Below are positions 11,441-21,991 of a stretch of 64,000 bases of DNA, piece by piece. The notes under the pieces were generated by a model, which ran no database searches, was not told where the DNA came from, and saw nothing but the letters and a program-made list of their open reading frames with translations. How positions within the stretch are numbered: position 1 is the stretch's first letter; each line of letters opens with the position of its first letter. Source of the stretch: Neisseria sp. Marseille-Q5346 (lineage in GTDB: Bacteria; Pseudomonadota; Gammaproteobacteria; Burkholderiales; Neisseriaceae); contig NZ_OX336253.1 in assembly GCF_946902045.1 (NCBI RefSeq), forward strand, positions 1,240,001-1,304,000. Direction: 5' to 3'. The position numbers were made by a program, and so were the translations under genes.

Positions 11441-14400
11441 TTAGTAACGTTCCAAATCGATATCCAAGCCCAGTGAGCGAATCTCTTTAACCAATACGTT
11501 GAAGGATTCAGGCATACCAGCATCGATTTTGTGTTCGCCTTTGACGATGTTTTCGTACATTTTGGTACGACCGTTCACGTCGTCTGACTTCACAGTCAGC
11601 ATCTCTTGCAGCGTGTATGCCGCGCCGTATGCTTCCAATGCCCAAACCTCCATCTCACCGAAACGTTGTCCACCGAACTGAGCTTTACCGCCCAGAGGCT
11701 GCTGGGTTACCAGACTGTATGGACCGGTAGAACGGGCGTGCATTTTTTCGTCAACCAAGTGGTGCAGTTTCAGATAGTGCATCACACCGACTGTAACCTT
11801 GCGGTCAAATGCTTCGCCTGAACGGCCGTCATACAGCGTGATTTGAGTTTTACTGTCGTTGAAGCCCAGTTTCTCAACCTCAGGATCTTCGCTTGGGTAA
11901 GCCAAGTTCAACATTTCGCGGATTTCAGACTCTTTCGCACCGTCGAATACAGGAGAGGCGAAAGATGCACCTTTGCGCAGGTTAGAAGCCAATTCGATGA
12001 TTTCTTCATCTGTCAGGCTGTCCAAATCTTCTTTCTTACCGCTACCGTTGTAGAGCTTGTTCAAGAATTCACGCAGCTCGCTGGCTTTGCGTTGCTCTTT
12101 CAGCATACGGTCGATACGCTCGCCGATACCTTTTGCCGCCCAACCCAAGTGAACTTCCAAAATCTGACCGATGTTCATACGGGAAGGTACACCCAACGGG
12201 TTCAGTACGATGTCTACCGGACGGCCGTCAGCCATGTAAGGCATGTCTTCCACTGGCAGAATGCGTGATACCACGCCTTTGTTACCGTGGCGACCCGCCA
12301 TTTTGTCACCGGCTTGCAGACGGCGTTTGATGGCGATAAATACTTTCACCATTTTTTGTACGCCCGGTTGCAGCTCGTCGCCTTGGGTCAGTTTTTTCTT
12401 CTTGATCTCATACAACTCATCCGCTTCTTCGCGTTTTTGTTGCAGACTCAATTTAATCAGTTCCAACTGTTTGGCCAAATCTTCGTCAGCCAGACGGATG
12501 TCAAACCAATCATGTTTGCTTGACAGGCTTGCCAGATATTCAGTAGTAATTTCGCTGCCTTTAGCCAGCTTCATCGGGCCACCGTTAGCTTTTTGGCCGA
12601 CAATCATGCGCTCAATACGGTCAAATGCGTCGTTATCAAAAATACGCAACTGGTCGCTCAAGTCTTGACGGTAACGTTTCAGCTCAGAATCAATAATGGA
12701 TTGAGCACGTTTGTCGCGTTGAATACCTTCACGAGTAAAGACTTGAACATCGATAACGGTACCGCTCATGCCGGTAGGCATACGCAATGAAGTATCTTTT
12801 ACGTCAGACGCTTTTTCACCGAAGATGGCACGCAGCAGTTTTTCTTCAGGAGTCAGTTGGGTTTCACCTTTAGGTGTTACTTTACCTACCAAGACGTCAC
12901 CAGCTTCTACTTCTGCACCGATGTAAACAATACCGGATTCATCCAAACGGTTTTGCATACGCTCGGACAAGTTCGGAATATCGCGGGTAATGTCTTCCGC
13001 ACCCAGCTTGGTATCACGGGCAACAACGTTCAATTCCTCAATGTGAATCGAAGTATAGCGGTCGTCTGCAGCTACTTTTTCAGAAATCAGAATCGAGTCT
13101 TCGTAGTTGTAACCGTTCCACGGCATAAAGGCGATGGTCATGTTTTGACCCAGAGCCAATTCGCCCAAATCGGTGGATGCACCGTCAGCAATCAAATCAC
13201 CGCGTTGCAAAACATCGCCTGCTTTGACAGCCGGACGTTGGTTGATGTTGGTAGATTGGTTGGAACGGGTAAATTTAACCAAGTTGTAAATATCGACACC
13301 CACTTCACCGGCAGTTGCCTCATCGTCATGGACACGAATCACCACACGGTTGGCATCTACATATTCAACCACACCGCCACGGCGGGCAACGATTGCAGTT
13401 GCAGAGTCAACCGCAACAGAACGCTCGATACCGGTACCAACCATTGGTTTTTCAGGGCGCAGGCAAGGTACGGCCTGACGTTGCATGTTGGCGCCCATCA
13501 ATGCACGGTTCGCGTCATCATGCTCCAAGAATGGAATCAGAGATGCTGCAACAGATACTACTTGACCGGTTGCCACGTCCATATATTGAACGCGGTCAGG
13601 CGTTGCCATAATGGTTTCGCCTTTTTCACGACAAGTAACCAAGTCGCCAATCAGATTACCGTCTTTGTCCAAATCGGCATTCGCCTGTGCAATCACATAA
13701 CGGCCTTCTTCAATAGCAGACAAGTAGTCGATTTCTTCAGTTACTTTGCCATCGACAACACGGCGGTAAGGGGTTTCCAAGAAACCATAATCATTGGTAC
13801 GCGCATAAACGGACAATGAGTTGATCAAACCAATGTTTGGACCCTCAGGTGTTTCAATAGGACATACACGGCCATAGTGGGTCGGGTGTACGTCTCGCAC
13901 CTCAAAGCCGGCACGTTCGCGAGTCAAACCGCCCGGGCCCAATGCAGATACACGGCGTTTATGGGTAACTTCAGACAATGGGTTGGTCTGATCCATAAAT
14001 TGGCTCAATTGGCTAGAGCCGAAGAATTCTTTAATCGCGGCAGAAACAGGTTTCGCATTGATCAAGTCATGCGGCATCAAGTTCTCAGATTCTGCTTGGT
14101 TCAGACGCTCTTTAACTGCGCGTTCTACACGAGCCAAACCGCTACGGAATTGGTTTTCAGTCAACTCACCCACAGAACGAACACGACGATTACCCAAGTG
14201 GTCAATATCGTCCACTTCACCATGACCGTTACGCAATTCAACCAAAGTAGCAATTGAGGCAACAATATCTTCGACACTCAGGACATAACCGCCTTTTTCG
14301 GCAGCTCCGGCCAAAGTCTCATTCAACAAACGGCCATACCAAGAGTTTTGTTGTGCTTCAGACAGTTTTTGCTCGTATGTACGCGTATTAAATTTCATAC

Positions 14401-15619
14401 GGCCTACGCGAGACAAATCATAGCTGTCTTCACTGAAGAACAAGCGGTTGAAGAGCTGCTCAACAGCTTCTTCGGTAGGCGGTTCGCCAGGACGCATCAT
14501 GCGGTAAATCGCTACGCGTGCAGCCTGCTGATCAGCAGTTTCGTCTGTACGCAGAGTGCTGGAGATGTAACCGCCTTGATCCAATTCGTTGATATAAAGG
14601 GTCGTAATTTCTTTTACACCATGGATATCAAGTTTGGCCAACAGTTCTTCTGTAATTTCATCGTTAGCAGAAGCCAATACTTCGCCGGTTTCCGGATCAA
14701 TCAGGTCAGCAGCCAATGATTTGCCTATCAAGCTTTCTGGCTCTACATTCAAACGAGTCAAGCCTGCATTGGTAATATCACGGATATTTTTCGCAGTAAT
14801 GCGTTTACTTTTGGCAACCAGTACATTGCCTTCTTTATCCAAGATATCAACTTTGGCAGTTTCACCTTTCAGACGGCCTGCAATCAGATCAGTTTGAACA
14901 CCGTTTGAAGACAAATAGAAAGTTTCTTTGTCGTAGAAAATATCCAAGATTTGTTCATTGTTGTAGCCCAAAGCTTTCAACAAAATCGTAACCGGCATTT
15001 TACGGCGACGGTCGATACGGAAATACAGCAAATCTTTTGGATCAAATTCGAAATCCAACCATGAACCACGGTAAGGAATAATACGAGCAGAGAACAACAG
15101 CTTACCGGAAGAATGTGTTTTACCACGGTCATGCTCAAAGAACACGCCAGGAGAACGGTGCAGCTGGGAAACAATCACACGCTCAGTACCATTGATGACA
15201 AAAGAGCCGCTTGGCGTCATCAATGGGATTTCACCCATATACACTTCGTTTTCACGAACTTCTTTTACAGTCGGCTTAGATGCTTCTTTATCCAAAATCA
15301 CCAAACGGATACGGGCACGCAATGGAGCCGCGTAAGTAATGCCGCGCAATTGACATTCAGGAATATCGAATAAAGGCTCGCCCAATGTGTAATGCACAAA
15401 CTCCAATCGCGCATAACCGTTATGGCTCACAATCGGGAAAATAGAATTAAATGCTGCTTGCAGACCATCATCAGTGCGTTGGTCAAAAGCATTTTCCAGC
15501 TGCAAAAATTTCGCATAAGAATCAATTTGGGTTGCCAGCAGGAAAGGAACATCTAAGACATTCTCTCGCTTTGCAAAACTCTTACGGATACGTTTTTTCT
15601 CGGTAAACGAATAGCTCAT
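11441..15619 (-). CDS. rpoB: RNA polymerase beta subunit
   Basis: The beta subunit of RNA polymerase, 1392 residues, starts [18 protein letters not shown]. An upstream in-frame Met adding 17 residues is rejected because the shorter start has a CGGAG ribosome-binding site and the family N-terminus. The rifampicin pocket ([20 protein letters not shown], followed by RVSALGPGG) keeps the Asp, His and Ser found in sensitive strains. The conserved GRHGNKG and late [15 protein letters not shown] motifs are present. It has a promoter of its own at 15706-15734, placed inside a striking inverted repeat, and a terminator-like stem separates it from rplL. Confidence 0.98.
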   Translation of the reverse strand: MSYSFTEKKRIRKSFAKRENVLDVPFLLATQIDSYAKFLQLENAFDQRTDDGLQAAFNSIFPIVSHNGYARLEFVHYTLGEPLFDIPECQLRGITYAAPLRARIRLVILDKEASKPTVKEVRENEVYMGEIPLMTPSGSFVINGTERVIVSQLHRSPGVFFEHDRGKTHSSGKLLFSARIIPYRGSWLDFEFDPKDLLYFRIDRRRKMPVTILLKALGYNNEQILDIFYDKETFYLSSNGVQTDLIAGRLKGETAKVDILDKEGNVLVAKSKRITAKNIRDITNAGLTRLNVEPESLIGKSLAADLIDPETGEVLASANDEITEELLAKLDIHGVKEITTLYINELDQGGYISSTLRTDETADQQAARVAIYRMMRPGEPPTEEAVEQLFNRLFFSEDSYDLSRVGRMKFNTRTYEQKLSEAQQNSWYGRLLNETLAGAAEKGGYVLSVEDIVASIATLVELRNGHGEVDDIDHLGNRRVRSVGELTENQFRSGLARVERAVKERLNQAESENLMPHDLINAKPVSAAIKEFFGSSQLSQFMDQTNPLSEVTHKRRVSALGPGGLTRERAGFEVRDVHPTHYGRVCPIETPEGPNIGLINSLSVYARTNDYGFLETPYRRVVDGKVTEEIDYLSAIEEGRYVIAQANADLDKDGNLIGDLVTCREKGETIMATPDRVQYMDVATGQVVSVAASLIPFLEHDDANRALMGANMQRQAVPCLRPEKPMVGTGIERSVAVDSATAIVARRGGVVEYVDANRVVIRVHDDEATAGEVGVDIYNLVKFTRSNQSTNINQRPAVKAGDVLQRGDLIADGASTDLGELALGQNMTIAFMPWNGYNYEDSILISEKVAADDRYTSIHIEELNVVARDTKLGAEDITRDIPNLSERMQNRLDESGIVYIGAEVEAGDVLVGKVTPKGETQLTPEEKLLRAIFGEKASDVKDTSLRMPTGMSGTVIDVQVFTREGIQRDKRAQSIIDSELKRYRQDLSDQLRIFDNDAFDRIERMIVGQKANGGPMKLAKGSEITTEYLASLSSKHDWFDIRLADEDLAKQLELIKLSLQQKREEADELYEIKKKKLTQGDELQPGVQKMVKVFIAIKRRLQAGDKMAGRHGNKGVVSRILPVEDMPYMADGRPVDIVLNPLGVPSRMNIGQILEVHLGWAAKGIGERIDRMLKEQRKASELREFLNKLYNGSGKKEDLDSLTDEEIIELASNLRKGASFASPVFDGAKESEIREMLNLAYPSEDPEVEKLGFNDSKTQITLYDGRSGEAFDRKVTVGVMHYLKLHHLVDEKMHARSTGPYSLVTQQPLGGKAQFGGQRFGEMEVWALEAYGAAYTLQEMLTVKSDDVNGRTKMYENIVKGEHKIDAGMPESFNVLVKEIRSLGLDIDLERY

Positions 15620-15648
15620 ATACACTCCGAAAAGCAATTTTAAATAAT

Positions 15649-15660
15649 AGGCCGTCTGAA
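15649..15660 (+). repeat. DUS (single copy) in rpoB leader
   Basis: A perfect AG-type uptake sequence in the transcribed leader of rpoB, about 30 nt before the start codon. Confidence 0.88.
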
Positions 15661-15684
15661 ACAACGGCATGTATCAATCTGATA

Positions 15685-15734
15685 TTTACATTTATTTGCA
15701 ATGATTTTATAAAGACTATGCAAATAAATGTAAA
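15685..15734. repeat. Perfect 16-bp inverted repeat around the rpoB promoter
   Basis: The arms TTTACATTTATTTGCA (15685-15700) and TGCAAATAAATGTAAA (15719-15734) are exact reverse complements separated by 18 nt. The right arm contains the -35 box of the rpoB promoter, the -10 box lies in the centre, and the left arm covers the expected transcription start. There is no T-run of terminator type. It could be an operator for a dimeric DNA-binding protein or a structured DNA element. The binding factor is unknown. Confidence 0.85.
15706..15734 (-). promoter_or_regulatory. rpoBp: Sigma70-type promoter for rpoBC
   Basis: On the minus strand: -35 TTTACA, 17-nt spacer, -10 TATAAA, about 85 nt before rpoB and after the rplL terminator. 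It provides transcription of rpoBC separate from rplJL and is embedded in the inverted repeat described above. Confidence 0.7.
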
Positions 15735-15766
15735 CAATGCCTGATGCTTATTTTAAGAAGCAAAAT

Positions 15767-15793
15767 AAGGCTGGCAGAAAACTGCCAGCCTTT
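15767..15793 (-). terminator. Terminator/attenuator between rplL and rpoB
   Basis: A stem of about 9-10 bp (AAGGCTGGCAG with CTGCCAGCCTT) begins 16 nt after the rplL stop and is followed on the minus strand by TTATTTTG. This position matches the well-known rplL-rpoB attenuator of enteric bacteria, which sets the ratio of L7/L12 to RNA polymerase. Confidence 0.8.
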
Positions 15794-15808
15794 ATAGGAA
15801 GCATCAAA

Positions 15809-16180
15809 TTATTTGATTTCGACTTTAGCGCCGGCTTCTTCCAGTTGTTTTTGGATGTCTTCAGCTTCAGCTTTAGAAACACCTTCTTTCAGAGTTTTAG
15901 GTGCACCGTCAACGATGTCTTTAGCTTCTTTCAGACCCAGGCCAGTGATAGCGCGGACAACTTTAATCACGCCAACTTTTTGATCACCGGCAGAAGCCAA
16001 TACTACATCAAATTCAGTTTTTTCTTCAGCAGCAGCTGCACCAGCACCTGCAGGACCTGCAACTGCAACGGCAGCAGCAGAAACGCCAAATTTCTCTTCA
16101 AAAGCTTTAACCAGGTCGTTCAATTCCATTACGGTCAAAGAACCAACGGCTTCCAAAATGTCTTCTTTAGTAATAGCCAT
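15809..16180 (-). CDS. rplL: 50S ribosomal protein L7/L12 (bL12)
   Basis: L7/L12 is the multi-copy stalk protein that recruits translation GTPases. The 123-residue acidic product has the N-terminal dimerisation segment ([20 protein letters not shown]), an Ala/Gly hinge (about residues 37-53) and the C-terminal domain with [15 protein letters not shown]. It follows rplJ by 57 nt as the second gene of the rplJL unit. The length is normal. Confidence 0.98.
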   Translation of the reverse strand: MAITKEDILEAVGSLTVMELNDLVKAFEEKFGVSAAAVAVAGPAGAGAAAAEEKTEFDVVLASAGDQKVGVIKVVRAITGLGLKEAKDIVDGAPKTLKEGVSKAEAEDIQKQLEEAGAKVEIK

Positions 16181-16237
16181 GCTATTTTACTCCAAATATT
16201 GTATTAAAAAATAATTGATTAAATGAAACAAAATCGA

Positions 16238-16738
16238 TTAAGCGGCTTCTTCGCCAGCTTTTTTCTCTGCCAAAGCAGCCAAACCACGTGCAAAGCCTGA
16301 TACAGGAGCTTGCATAACGAACAACAGTTTGGACAACAGTTCTTCGCGGCTTGGAATAGAAGCCAACTCAGCAACCTGAGCAGGGTTCATCACTTCGCCA
16401 TTGTAAGAACCGGCTTTAACGATAATTTTGTCATCTTTTTTCGCGAATTGGTGCAGCACTTTAGCAGCAGCAACAGCATCTTCAGAAGCAGCGTAAACCA
16501 ATGGACCAACCATTTGATCGGCCAAACCTGCGAATGAAGTACCCTCTACTGCGCGACGAGCCAGAGTATTTTTCAGAACGCGCAAGTAAACGCCTTCTTT
16601 ACGTGCATTTGCACGAAGCTCAGTCATACTGGAAACACTGATACCGCGATATTCAGCGACTACGAGAGTTTGAGCGTTAGCAATTGCTGCGCTAATTTCC
16701 TCTACGGCCACTTTCTTGGTTTCAATATTGAGACTCAA
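16238..16738 (-). CDS. rplJ: 50S ribosomal protein L10 (uL10)
   Basis: L10 anchors the L7/L12 stalk to 23S rRNA, and with L12 it represses its own mRNA in E. coli. The 166-residue product begins [15 protein letters not shown] and contains the conserved [14 protein letters not shown] and [10 protein letters not shown] segments. The start codon is TTG, chosen because a strong GGGAGG site sits 6-7 nt upstream and no in-frame ATG is closer. A rare start together with a structured leader (16739-16925) fits translational control of L10. Confidence 0.96.
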   Translation of the reverse strand: MSLNIETKKVAVEEISAAIANAQTLVVAEYRGISVSSMTELRANARKEGVYLRVLKNTLARRAVEGTSFAGLADQMVGPLVYAASEDAVAAAKVLHQFAKKDDKIIVKAGSYNGEVMNPAQVAELASIPSREELLSKLLFVMQAPVSGFARGLAALAEKKAGEEAA

Positions 16739-16925
16739 GGTCTACCTCCCACTGTTTATAAACAGGATACCGAATGATATCCCACCAGCGCGGTAACCTA
16801 AAAAGACATCTTACAAGCAATCTTGCAATGTGTTTCAGGACTACCGTCTGCGTAGGGCAATTACGATTAAATCTTACGATCCCTACGGTCTTGGACATCT
16901 ACTTAATTTTAAGTAGCCCAAATTC
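16739..16925 (-). promoter_or_regulatory. L10 (rplJ) mRNA leader
   Basis: This gene-free stretch between the rplA terminator and the rplJ start has the marks of the L10 leader that binds the L10-L12 complex. It contains a small palindrome (CTACTTAAAATTAAGTAG), the segment GTCCAAGACCGTAGGG typical of this leader in proteobacteria, and a distal CCCTACGCAGACGG that can pair with it. The family assignment is by recognition. A covariance search with the Rfam L10_leader model would settle it. Confidence 0.7.
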
Positions 16926-16956
16926 AGGTGATCCAGAAAATCAGATCACCTGAAAA
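16926..16956 (-). terminator. Terminator/attenuator after rplA
   Basis: An 11-bp stem (TTCAGGTGATC with GATCACCTGAA) starts within a few nt of the rplA stop, with T-rich sequence after it on the minus strand. It separates the rplKA transcript from the rplJ leader. Confidence 0.75.
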
Positions 16957-16960
16957 TTTC

Positions 16961-17656
16961 TTAGTTGTTCACGCTTGCAGTATCAACGCGAACACCCAAA
17001 CCCATAGTGCTAGATACAGCAACTTTTTTCAGGTACTGACCCTTAGCAGCAGCAGGTTTGGCTTTAACGATAGCATCCAGCAGCGCATTGAAGTTTTCTT
17101 TCAAGTCAGCTTCAGCGAAAGAAGCACGACCGATAGTTGCATGAACGATACCGGCTTTATCTGTACGGTATTGTACTTGACCTGCTTTTGCATTTTTAAC
17201 TGCTTCAGCAACGTTAGGAGTAACAGTACCTACTTTAGGGTTTGGCATCAAACCACGAGGACCCAAGATGGTACCCAATTGACCAACGATACGCATTGCA
17301 TCAGGAGAAGCAATAACAACGTCAAAGTTCAGGTTACCAGCTTTGATTTCAGCGGCCAGATCTTCAAAACCGACAATATCTGCACCAGCTTCTTTAGCAG
17401 CATCTGCATTTGCACCTTGAGTAAATACAGCTACGCGAGTTGTTTTACCGGTACCTTTAGGCAGAACGACTGAACCACGGATAACTTGGTCAGATTTACG
17501 AGGATCAACGCCCAAGTTGAAAGATACATCAACAGACTCGTCAAATTTAGCAGTAGCAGCTTTTTTAACCAAAGCAATTGCTTCGTCGATTGCGTACAGT
17601 TTGTTAGCTTCAACAGAAGAGCGTAGAGCTTTCAAGCGTTTAGATACTTTAGCCAT
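16961..17656 (-). CDS. rplA: 50S ribosomal protein L1 (uL1)
   Basis: L1 forms the mobile L1 stalk that moves the E-site tRNA, and it represses its own operon in E. coli. The 231-residue product starts [19 protein letters not shown] and contains the signature region around [19 protein letters not shown] (about residues 124-142). It overlaps rplK by one base, so translation of the two is coupled. Confidence 0.98.
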   Translation of the reverse strand: MAKVSKRLKALRSSVEANKLYAIDEAIALVKKAATAKFDESVDVSFNLGVDPRKSDQVIRGSVVLPKGTGKTTRVAVFTQGANADAAKEAGADIVGFEDLAAEIKAGNLNFDVVIASPDAMRIVGQLGTILGPRGLMPNPKVGTVTPNVAEAVKNAKAGQVQYRTDKAGIVHATIGRASFAEADLKENFNALLDAIVKAKPAAAKGQYLKKVAVSSTMGLGVRVDTASVNN

Positions 17657-18090
17657 TATACAACACCCTCCACGTCCAAGCCCATTGAGCGAGCAGAACC
17701 TGCGATAGTACGAACAGCCGCATCCAAGTCAGCAGCAGTCAAATCAGGCTCTTTAGTTTTAGCAATTTCTTCCAACTGAGCGCGAGTCAATTTACCCACT
17801 TTGTTAGTCAGAGGATTAGAACTACCTTTTTGCAGACCAGCAGCTTTTTTCAACAAGATAGAAGCTGGTGGAGTTTTCATCACAAATGTAAATGATTTAT
17901 CTGCAAATGCAGTAATCACGACTGGAATTGGCAAACCAGGTTCCATACCTTGGGTTGCAGCATTAAATGCTTTACAGAATTCCATGATGTTCAAACCACG
18001 CTGACCCAAAGCAGGACCAACTGGGGGAGATGGATTGGCTTTACCTGCAGGAATTTGCAGTTTGATGTAGCCGATAATTTTCTTTGCCAC
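17656..18090 (-). CDS. rplK: 50S ribosomal protein L11 (uL11)
   Basis: L11 forms the base of the GTPase-associated centre and is needed for RelA activation. The 144-residue product contains the [19 protein letters not shown] motif near the N-terminus and the C-terminal [12 protein letters not shown] signature. The start codon is GTG, preceded by TTAGGAG. It is the first gene of the rplKA unit and has a clear promoter upstream. Confidence 0.97.
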
Positions 18091-18151
18091 TTAAGGACTC
18101 CTAAAAACGGGTATAACGCGGAACCATTCCGCTTCCCAAACAGAATTTGCG

Positions 18152-18180
18152 ATTATATCTGCTTAAAAAAAAATTTTCAA
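18152..18180 (-). promoter_or_regulatory. Sigma70-type promoter of rplKA
   Basis: On the minus strand: -35 TTGAAA, 17-nt spacer rich in T, -10 TATAAT, about 60 nt before rplK. A small GC hairpin (GCGGAA/TTCCGC, 18118-18132) in the leader follows it and could take part in L1-mediated control. Confidence 0.75.
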
Positions 18181-18194
18181 GCGAATTAAACCAC

Positions 18195-18728
18195 TTAAAT
18201 CTTTTCAACCTGACCGAACTCTAATTCAACCGGTGTTTCCCGACCAAAAATTTGAACTGAAACACGCAGTCTATTACGCTCGTAGTTAACTTCATCAACA
18301 ATTCCATTGAAATCAGCAAATGGACCTTCATTCACACGAACCTGCTGACCCACTTCGAATTCAACTTTTGGTTTTGGCTTCTCAACACCTGTTTTGGCTT
18401 GTTGCAAAATAGCATCTGCATCTTTTTGAGAAATTGGGATTGGACGATTTCCGCTACCACCTACAAAACCATTTACTCGAGGGGTACTCTTAACCAAGTG
18501 CCATGAATCATCGGTCATTTCCATTTCAACCAGCACATAGCCTGGATAGAATTTACGCTCACTGATGGTTTTTCGGCCATTCTTGATATCTACCACTTCC
18601 TCTACAGGAACGAGAATCTGACCGAAATATTCTTCCATGTTTTCACGAGCAATACGCTCTTTCAATGTTTTTTGAACATTTTTCTCGAAACCGGAATAGG
18701 CCTGTACCACATACCAACGCTTTGACAT
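18195..18728 (-). CDS. nusG: Transcription termination/antitermination factor NusG
   Basis: NusG binds RNA polymerase, helps Rho and couples transcription to the ribosome. The 177-residue product starts [18 protein letters not shown], has the NGN-domain motifs YPGYVLVEM and [10 protein letters not shown], and a C-terminal KOW domain (about residues 120-175, [15 protein letters not shown]). It lies 2 nt after secE, the usual secE-nusG pair. Confidence 0.98.
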   Translation of the reverse strand: MSKRWYVVQAYSGFEKNVQKTLKERIARENMEEYFGQILVPVEEVVDIKNGRKTISERKFYPGYVLVEMEMTDDSWHLVKSTPRVNGFVGGSGNRPIPISQKDADAILQQAKTGVEKPKPKVEFEVGQQVRVNEGPFADFNGIVDEVNYERNRLRVSVQIFGRETPVELEFGQVEKI

Positions 18729-18730
18729 CT

Positions 18731-19006
18731 TTACCCTTTCCTATTTAATAAAACATCAAAAAACAACCATGAAATAATTGTATCTGCCGCATAAATGAAG
18801 GCTGCTAAAACTGCAACAAAGATAATCACAAATACAGTCATTTTAACCGCTTCATCACGACTCGGCCAAACTACCTTCTTAAACTCAGTCCAAGAGCTCT
18901 TAAAATATGCAAACAGACCTTCTTTCTTTTCAGGAGCCGGCTTATTACTTACCACAACTTCCTTTTTCTGATGGCCTTCTTTGCGTCCAGACGGATGTTC
19001 TGTCAT
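18731..19006 (-). CDS. secE: Preprotein translocase subunit SecE
   Basis: SecE clamps the SecY channel in the inner membrane. The 91-residue protein has a charged N-terminal tail, the amphipathic segment [20 protein letters not shown] and one C-terminal transmembrane helix (about residues 55-85). It is the short one-helix form typical of most bacteria outside the enterics. It lies directly upstream of nusG and downstream of the tRNA-Trp terminator, so it should have its own promoter, but none was clear by eye. Confidence 0.93.
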   Translation of the reverse strand: MTEHPSGRKEGHQKKEVVVSNKPAPEKKEGLFAYFKSSWTEFKKVVWPSRDEAVKMTVFVIIFVAVLAAFIYAADTIISWLFFDVLLNRKG

Positions 19007-19100
19007 CTTTACTCACTTATCAATACCCCACCCGCCTTCATTTTAGATAGCGGCATTGATCCATTAATTAATTCCAAATAATCTTAAAACTTAAGTACAA

Positions 19101-19133
19101 AAAAATTAACCGGCACAAGGCCGGTTAATTTTT
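19101..19133 (-). terminator. Terminator after tufB/tRNA-Trp
   Basis: A 10-bp stem (AATTAACCGG / CCGGTTAATT) flanked by an A run and a T run just after the tRNA-Trp 3' end. It looks efficient in both directions and closes the tRNA-tufB-tRNA transcript. Confidence 0.85.
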
Positions 19134-19137
19134 TATT

Positions 19138-19213
19138 TGGCAGGCCAAGAGGGTCTCGAACCCCCAACCCTCGGTTTTGGAGACCGATACTCTACCAATT
19201 GAGCTATTGGCCT
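19138..19213 (-). tRNA. trnW: tRNA-Trp (CCA)
   Basis: A 76-nt cloverleaf with acceptor AGGCCAA/TTGGCCT, anticodon loop CTCCAAA (anticodon CCA), T-loop GTTCGAG and encoded 3' CCA. It starts 6 nt past tufB, so it is likely processed from the same transcript. Confidence 0.96.
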
Positions 19214-19219
19214 CTAAAC

Positions 19220-20404
19220 TTAAGCGATTACAGAAGAAACCACACCCGCACCTACGGTACGGCCACCTTCGCGAATCGCAAAGCGCAGACCTTCTTCCAT
19301 AGCGATAGGCGCAATCAGTTCTACAGTAATGGTTACGTTCTCACCCGGCATTACCATTTCTACGCCTTCTTCCAAAGTAACTGCACCAGTTACGTCAGTA
19401 GTACGGAAGTAGAATTGTGGACGGTAGTTAGCGAAGAATGGAGTGTGACGACCACCCTCTTCTTTGCTCAGCACGTATACTTCTGCTTTAAATTTGGTGT
19501 GAGGAGTGATAGTACCTGGTTTAGCCAATACTTGACCACGCTCTACGTCTTCACGTTTAGTACCACGCAGCAATACACCTACGTTGTCACCAGCTTGACC
19601 TTCGTCCAGCAGTTTGCGGAACATTTCAACACCGGTACAAGTGGTTTTTTGAGTTTCTTTCAGACCTACGATTTCGATCTCATCACCAACGTGGATGATA
19701 CCGCGCTCTACACGACCGGTTACTACTGTACCACGGCCAGAGATAGAGAATACGTCTTCGATAGGCAACAAGAAAGGTTTGTCCACAGCACGCTCAGGTG
19801 TTGGGATGTAGCTGTCCAAGGCAGCAGCCAATTCGAAGATTTTTTCTTCGTAAGCAGCGTCACCTTCCAAAGCTTTCAGTGCAGAACCTTGTACGATTGG
19901 GCAGTCGTCGCCTGGGAAGTCGTAGCTTGACAATAAGTCACGGATTTCCATTTCAACCAGTTCCAACAGCTCGGCATCGTCAACCATGTCGCATTTGTTC
20001 ATGAATACGATGATGTAAGGCACACCTACTTGGCGAGCCAACAGAATGTGTTCACGAGTTTGTGGCATAGGACCGTCAGCTGCGGAACATACCAAGATCG
20101 CGCCGTCCATTTGAGCAGCACCGGTAATCATGTTTTTAACGTAGTCGGCGTGCCCCGGGCAGTCTACGTGTGCGTAGTGACGGGTTTCGGTTTCGTATTC
20201 TACGTGAGAGGTATTAATGGTAATACCACGAGCTTTTTCTTCAGGAGCGTTGTCGATTTGGTCGTAAGCTTTTGCAGCGCCACCGAATTTTTTAGCCAAA
20301 ATAGTAGTCAAAGCAGCAGTCAGAGTGGTTTTACCATGGTCAACGTGACCGATGGTGCCAACGTTTACGTGCGGTTTGCTACGTTCAAATTTTTCCTTAG
20401 CCAT
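19220..20404 (-). CDS. tufB: Elongation factor Tu, copy B
   Basis: This is the second EF-Tu gene of the window, 394 residues, with the same GTPase motifs as copy A. The only protein difference seen is Val for Ile three residues from the C-terminus. The DNA match to copy A runs from the start codon to within a few codons of the stop and is lost at once outside. It is embedded in a tRNA operon: tRNA-Tyr, tRNA-Gly and tRNA-Thr upstream and tRNA-Trp downstream, the arrangement known from other proteobacterial tufB loci. Confidence 0.98.
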   Translation of the reverse strand: MAKEKFERSKPHVNVGTIGHVDHGKTTLTAALTTILAKKFGGAAKAYDQIDNAPEEKARGITINTSHVEYETETRHYAHVDCPGHADYVKNMITGAAQMDGAILVCSAADGPMPQTREHILLARQVGVPYIIVFMNKCDMVDDAELLELVEMEIRDLLSSYDFPGDDCPIVQGSALKALEGDAAYEEKIFELAAALDSYIPTPERAVDKPFLLPIEDVFSISGRGTVVTGRVERGIIHVGDEIEIVGLKETQKTTCTGVEMFRKLLDEGQAGDNVGVLLRGTKREDVERGQVLAKPGTITPHTKFKAEVYVLSKEEGGRHTPFFANYRPQFYFRTTDVTGAVTLEEGVEMVMPGENVTITVELIAPIAMEEGLRFAIREGGRTVGAGVVSSVIA

Positions 20405-20452
20405 GGCAATATCCTATAATCTAAGCTTTTGAAAGAAAGGGTAATAATGAGA

Positions 20453-20527
<75 letters not shown>

Positions 20528-20535
20528 GAATTGTT

Positions 20536-20609
20536 TGGAGCGGGTGAAGGGAATCGAACCCTCACCGTAAGCTTGGAAGGCTTCTGCTCTACCATTGAGC
20601 TACACCCGC
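20536..20609 (-). tRNA. trnG: tRNA-Gly (UCC)
   Basis: A 74-nt tRNA with acceptor GCGGGTG/CACCCGC, anticodon TCC in the loop CTTCCAA, T-loop GTTCGAT and encoded CCA. Confidence 0.96.
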
Positions 20610-20640
20610 ATACTCACTATTTGCTCCAAGTAAGAATTTT

Positions 20641-20724
20641 TGGTGGAGGGAGAAGGATTCGAACCTTCGAAGCTCACGCAACAGATTTACAGTCTGCCCC
20701 CTTTGACCGCTCGGGAATCCCTCC
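20641..20724 (-). tRNA. trnY: tRNA-Tyr (GUA)
   Basis: An 84-nt class II tRNA with a long variable arm, acceptor GGAGGGA/TCCCTCC, anticodon loop CTGTAAA (anticodon GTA) and encoded CCA. It is the first gene of the tRNA-tufB operon. Confidence 0.96.
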
Positions 20725-20737
20725 AAAAGAGAACGCT

Positions 20738-20766
20738 AGTTTATTGGCAACTCAGATTTCCGTCAA
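20738..20766 (-). promoter_or_regulatory. Promoter of the tRNA-tufB operon
   Basis: On the minus strand: -35 TTGACG, 17-nt spacer, -10 TAAACT, ending about 14 nt before tRNA-Tyr. Short leaders like this are usual for tRNA operons. Confidence 0.72.
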
Positions 20767-20822
20767 GATTTTTTTTCATTTATTTCTTTAAAAATATCCA
20801 AGCTTTTGCTTTTAAACACTAT

Positions 20823-21164
<342 letters not shown>

Positions 21165-21196
21165 TTACACCTTGGGAATGATTCTCAAATTCTATA

Positions 21197-21769
21197 CTAT
21201 TCAGCAACTTGCGAATAGAGCAACAATTCAAACCTACTCATTCCCGCCTTTCCTTCCCGATAAATTTCCAGCCAATCCGGTTTTTCAGGCAACTTCCCTG
21301 CTTCAATATAGACCATTGCCCCATTTTTCAAGTGGCTTTGCAATCGGATAAACAGATTTTGCCAATCTTCCCATGCAAACGGCGGATCAAGGAACACAAC
21401 ATCAAATTTTTCAGACGGCCTTGCCAGATAAGCCATGCCGTCTGAACACTCGATTTTCGCCTGTTTCAAACCTAATTCACGGATATTTTTCTGAAGCGTT
21501 TGAACAGTTTGGCGGTGGTTATCGACCATTACCACTTTTGCCGCATTACGAGAAGCAGCCTCCATTCCCAAAGCACCACTGCCACTGAATAAATCCAATA
21601 CTGTTTTACCGGTTAAATCCTGGCCCAGCCAGTTAAACAGTTTTTCACGCACGCTGTCAGGCGTCGGGCGCAGACCATCTGCAGATAAAAATGTTAACTT
21701 TCGTCCCCTGCATTGCCCACCGATGATACGTACTTGATTGCTGTGTTTGGAATGTTTGTTGTTTGCCAT
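21197..21769 (-). CDS. rsmD: 16S rRNA (guanine966-N2)-methyltransferase RsmD
   Basis: RsmD methylates G966 of 16S rRNA with S-adenosylmethionine. The 190-residue product has RIIGGQCRGRKL near the start, the SAM-binding LDLFSGSGALGMEA (about residues 59-72) and the catalytic VFLDPPFAWED motif (about 124-134), all diagnostic. The coding region contains two uptake sequences, one of AG type and one of AT type, within about 40 bp. It stands alone on the minus strand. Confidence 0.95.
   Translation of the reverse strand: MANNKHSKHSNQVRIIGGQCRGRKLTFLSADGLRPTPDSVREKLFNWLGQDLTGKTVLDLFSGSGALGMEAASRNAAKVVMVDNHRQTVQTLQKNIRELGLKQAKIECSDGMAYLARPSEKFDVVFLDPPFAWEDWQNLFIRLQSHLKNGAMVYIEAGKLPEKPDWLEIYREGKAGMSRFELLLYSQVAE
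21410..21446 (+). repeat. Two DUS of different dialect inside rsmD
   Basis: An AG-type copy on the minus strand (21410-21421) and an AT-type copy on the plus strand (21435-21446) face each other inside the coding region and are read as protein. Confidence 0.85.
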
Positions 21770-21790
21770 ATCTTAAAAAGATGCCGAGTT

Positions 21791-21802
21791 TTCAGACGGC
21801 CT
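21791..21802 (-). repeat. DUS (single copy) upstream of rsmD
   Basis: A perfect AG-type uptake sequence 22 nt before the rsmD start codon. Confidence 0.88.
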
Positions 21803-21861
21803 CAATTATATAGTGAAACTGCCATCAAGCCGTATTTCACTCTATTCTTTTAGAAACAAAA

Positions 21862-21893
21862 AGGCCGTCTGAAAATCATTTTTCAGACGGCCT
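21862..21893. terminator. Paired DUS hairpin at the edge of the AT-rich patch
   Basis: Inverted uptake sequences 8 nt apart, with an A run before and a TATAAT-rich tail after. It marks the boundary between the conserved rsmD side and the AT-rich accessory segment. Confidence 0.7.
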
Positions 21894-21991
21894 ATAATAT
21901 TAACAATTTCATTTCTTTGGTTTTCTGTACCAACATTTCACAGTAATGTTTTAATTTCTGTTACATCAACTCTAGCTTCATACTTGAATTA

